A stretch of 19,993 nt of DNA from Candidatus Sulfotelmatobacter sp. GTDB lineage: Bacteria > Acidobacteriota > Terriglobia > Terriglobales > Acidobacteriaceae. Shown in pieces: positions 18,438-19,993 of this stretch; position 1 is the first letter of the stretch; each line of letters starts with the position of its first letter. The stretch is taken from assembly GCA_030037575.1 (NCBI GenBank), contig JASHRB010000541.1, positions 1 through 19,993 on the forward strand. Reading direction: 5' to 3'. A program made the position numbers and the translations under genes. The notes below the pieces were generated by a model. It worked only from the letters and a program-made list of their open reading frames with translations, had not been told where the DNA came from and did no database searches.

Positions 18438-19993
18438 ATGAGACGTCTGAAGCCTGCGGCGGTACTGCTGCTGGTGCTGGTTGCGATTCTGCCTGCCATC
18501 GCCGACAAGGCCAAGAAGATCTACGACCAGGGCCAGGACGCCGAGGCCCGCCAGAACTACGAAGCCGCTTATAACTTCTACAAACAGGCATACGACCTCA
18601 AGCCCAAGGACCTGCGCTACCGCTCGTCATTCGAGCGGCTCCGCTTCAAAGCCGCCGCCACGATCGTCCATAACGGCCAGAAATTGCGGGACGAGGGCCA
18701 TCTGCAGGAAGCGGTAGCTCAATTCGAAAAAGCGGTTCAGATCGATCCGTCGCTGTTTATCGCGCAGCAGGAATTAAAAAAGACGCTGCAGATGATCAAC
18801 GATGCGAACAATCCCCCGCCGCAAGCCGCGGGTCCGCCGAAAGGCCTGGAGCGAATGATTCGAGATGCCGGCGGTCCGGTAGAACTCGCTCCGATCTCGA
18901 AGGTTCCCATCACGGTTAAGCTCACCGAAGATTCCAAAGTTATCTATCAGACGATTGGGCAGTTGGCCGGCGTCAATGTGCTCTTCGATCCCGATTACAC
19001 TTCGCGGCGAATTAAGGTCGAGCTGAATGGAGTGACCCTTGAGCAGGCCCTTGAAATTACCGCACTCGAATCAAAGACGTTCTGGCGTCCCGTAACCGGC
19101 AATACGATTTTTGTGGCGCAGGATAATCCCGCCAAGCGCAAAGAGCTGGAACAAAGCGTACTCAAGACCTTTTATCTCTCCAACATTTCTCAGCCCACCG
19201 AATTGCAGGACGTGGTCAATGCGATTCGCGCAGTGCTTGATGTGCAACGCGTGCAGCAGCTGCTTTCACAGAATGCGCTGGTCGTGCGGGGCACTCCCGA
19301 TCAGATCGCGTTGGCGGAAAAGCTGGTGGATGACTTGGATAAGCCACGGCCTGAGGTGATCGTCGACATCGCCGTTCTCCAGATCAGCCGCGACAAATCG
19401 CGAACTCTCGGCATCAGCCCGCCCAGCAGCGCCAGCGTGACTCTGCAGAGCAACATCAATAGCACCAGTTCTTCAACCACTTCTTCGACGACCGGAACAA
19501 CAACGAGCACGAGCAGCACCGGGCTGGAGTTGAATACGTTGGGCAATCTCAACGCCACCGACTTTCAGGTAAGCATTCCTTCCGCCAATCTCTCGGCCAT
19601 CATGGGTGATACGGACACCAAAATGCTGCAGAATCCGCAGGTGCGCGCACTGGATAATCAGAAGGCGACACTGAAGATCGGCGAGCGCGTGCCGGTGGCG
19701 ACTGGTTCGTTTCAACCCGGCATCGGCGGCGTCGGAATCAACCCGCTGGTGAACACGCAATTTCAATATCTTGACGTCGGCGTGAACATCGATGTGACTC
19801 CGCACGTGCATGCCGACCGGGAAGTCACCCTGAAAATCACGATGGAAATTTCTTCGGTGGTGGGGCAATCGAGCATCGGTGGAATCAGCCAGCCCATCAT
19901 TGGGCAGAAAAAAATCGAGCACGAGATTCGCCTGGCCGATGGAGAATCCAGCTTGATCGGCGGAATTTTCGACGATTCCCAAACCAGGTCGCT
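18438..19993 (+). CDS. Secretin (GspD/PilQ superfamily), N-terminal 518 residues, runs off window
   Basis: This is an outer-membrane secretin of type II secretion or type IV pilus systems. Residues 1-22 are a signal peptide. Residues 24-122 contain TPR-like helices (YEAAYNFYKQAYDLKPKD, AVAQFEKAVQIDPS). Residues 157-228 form an STN/N0-type domain (ITVKLTEDSKVIYQTIGQLAGVNVLFDPDY). Residues about 242-302 are NolW-like (VVNAIRAVL...LVVRGTPDQIALAEKLVDDL). A Ser/Thr-rich low-complexity insert spans 341-361. Secretin-core motifs then appear: QNPQVRALDNQKATLKIGERVPV (398-420) and VGVNIDVTPHVHADREVTLKITMEISSV (447-474). The TPR-plus-Ser/Thr architecture is typical of acidobacterial GspD-like proteins. 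Start ATG has AAGAGG 8 bases upstream. The frame is still open at the window's last base. Confidence 0.93.
   Translation, partial: MRRLKPAAVLLLVLVAILPAIADKAKKIYDQGQDAEARQNYEAAYNFYKQAYDLKPKDLRYRSSFERLRFKAAATIVHNGQKLRDEGHLQEAVAQFEKAVQIDPSLFIAQQELKKTLQMINDANNPPPQAAGPPKGLERMIRDAGGPVELAPISKVPITVKLTEDSKVIYQTIGQLAGVNVLFDPDYTSRRIKVELNGVTLEQALEITALESKTFWRPVTGNTIFVAQDNPAKRKELEQSVLKTFYLSNISQPTELQDVVNAIRAVLDVQRVQQLLSQNALVVRGTPDQIALAEKLVDDLDKPRPEVIVDIAVLQISRDKSRTLGISPPSSASVTLQSNINSTSSSTTSSTTGTTTSTSSTGLELNTLGNLNATDFQVSIPSANLSAIMGDTDTKMLQNPQVRALDNQKATLKIGERVPVATGSFQPGIGGVGINPLVNTQFQYLDVGVNIDVTPHVHADREVTLKITMEISSVVGQSSIGGISQPIIGQKKIEHEIRLADGESSLIGGIFDDSQTRS

Noticed and set aside
18145..18591. Minus-strand frame over the secretin 5' end and its leader
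   Set aside because: It overlaps the secretin signal-peptide region and shows no known domain. The leftover intergenic part may be a repeat, which cannot be judged from one window.

Overview
The window looks like a chromosomal housekeeping region of an Acidobacteriota bacterium of the Koribacter/Terriglobia type. I infer this from the protein sequences: the secretin with a tetratricopeptide-like N-terminus and Ser/Thr-rich insert, the DUF2277 protein, the class IV cyclase-like CYTH protein, and the frequent TTG/GTG starts. No rRNA, tRNA, CRISPR array, insertion sequence or phage gene was seen.

Layout. secA occupies the left end on the + strand and faces a seven-gene minus-strand run, read from right to left: larC (nickel-pincer cofactor), metG, tatD, yajQ, a long-chain polyprenyl diphosphate synthase, a VTT/DedA-rhodanese fusion and a CYTH protein. 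Gaps within that run are 35-106 bases, so it may be one or two transcripts. larC and argS diverge from a 114-base intergenic region that carries an inverted repeat beside an extended -10 box. argS and an alpha/beta hydrolase follow on the + strand, then a DUF2277 gene converging on pepA (-). Next come a pyridoxamine-oxidase-fold protein (-), a tiny putative membrane peptide (+), a decayed Smr-domain gene (-), smpB (-) and finally a secretin gene (+) that runs off the window end.

Main discovery. The VTT/DedA-rhodanese gene appears to stop at a TGA in the middle of the rhodanese active-site loop. Reading through the TGA in the same frame gives a complete rhodanese C-terminus ending at a TAG. 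The TGA sits two residues after the presumed catalytic Cys, where relatives as I recall them carry a second Cys (C-x-C). A GC-rich hairpin with a G in its apical loop begins 16 nucleotides after the TGA, which fits the bacterial SECIS pattern. I therefore annotate it as a probable membrane selenoprotein (C268-T-Sec270) covering 3744-4712, not the truncated 269-residue product a standard gene caller would give.

Other anomalies. argS carries an in-frame amber codon immediately before its DALR anticodon-binding domain, with the downstream frame intact. The Smr-domain gene has three lesions (lost start codon, one-base insertion, amber) and is a convincing pseudogene. TAG ends metG, pepA and the VTT-rhodanese gene normally, so amber is not generally reassigned here.
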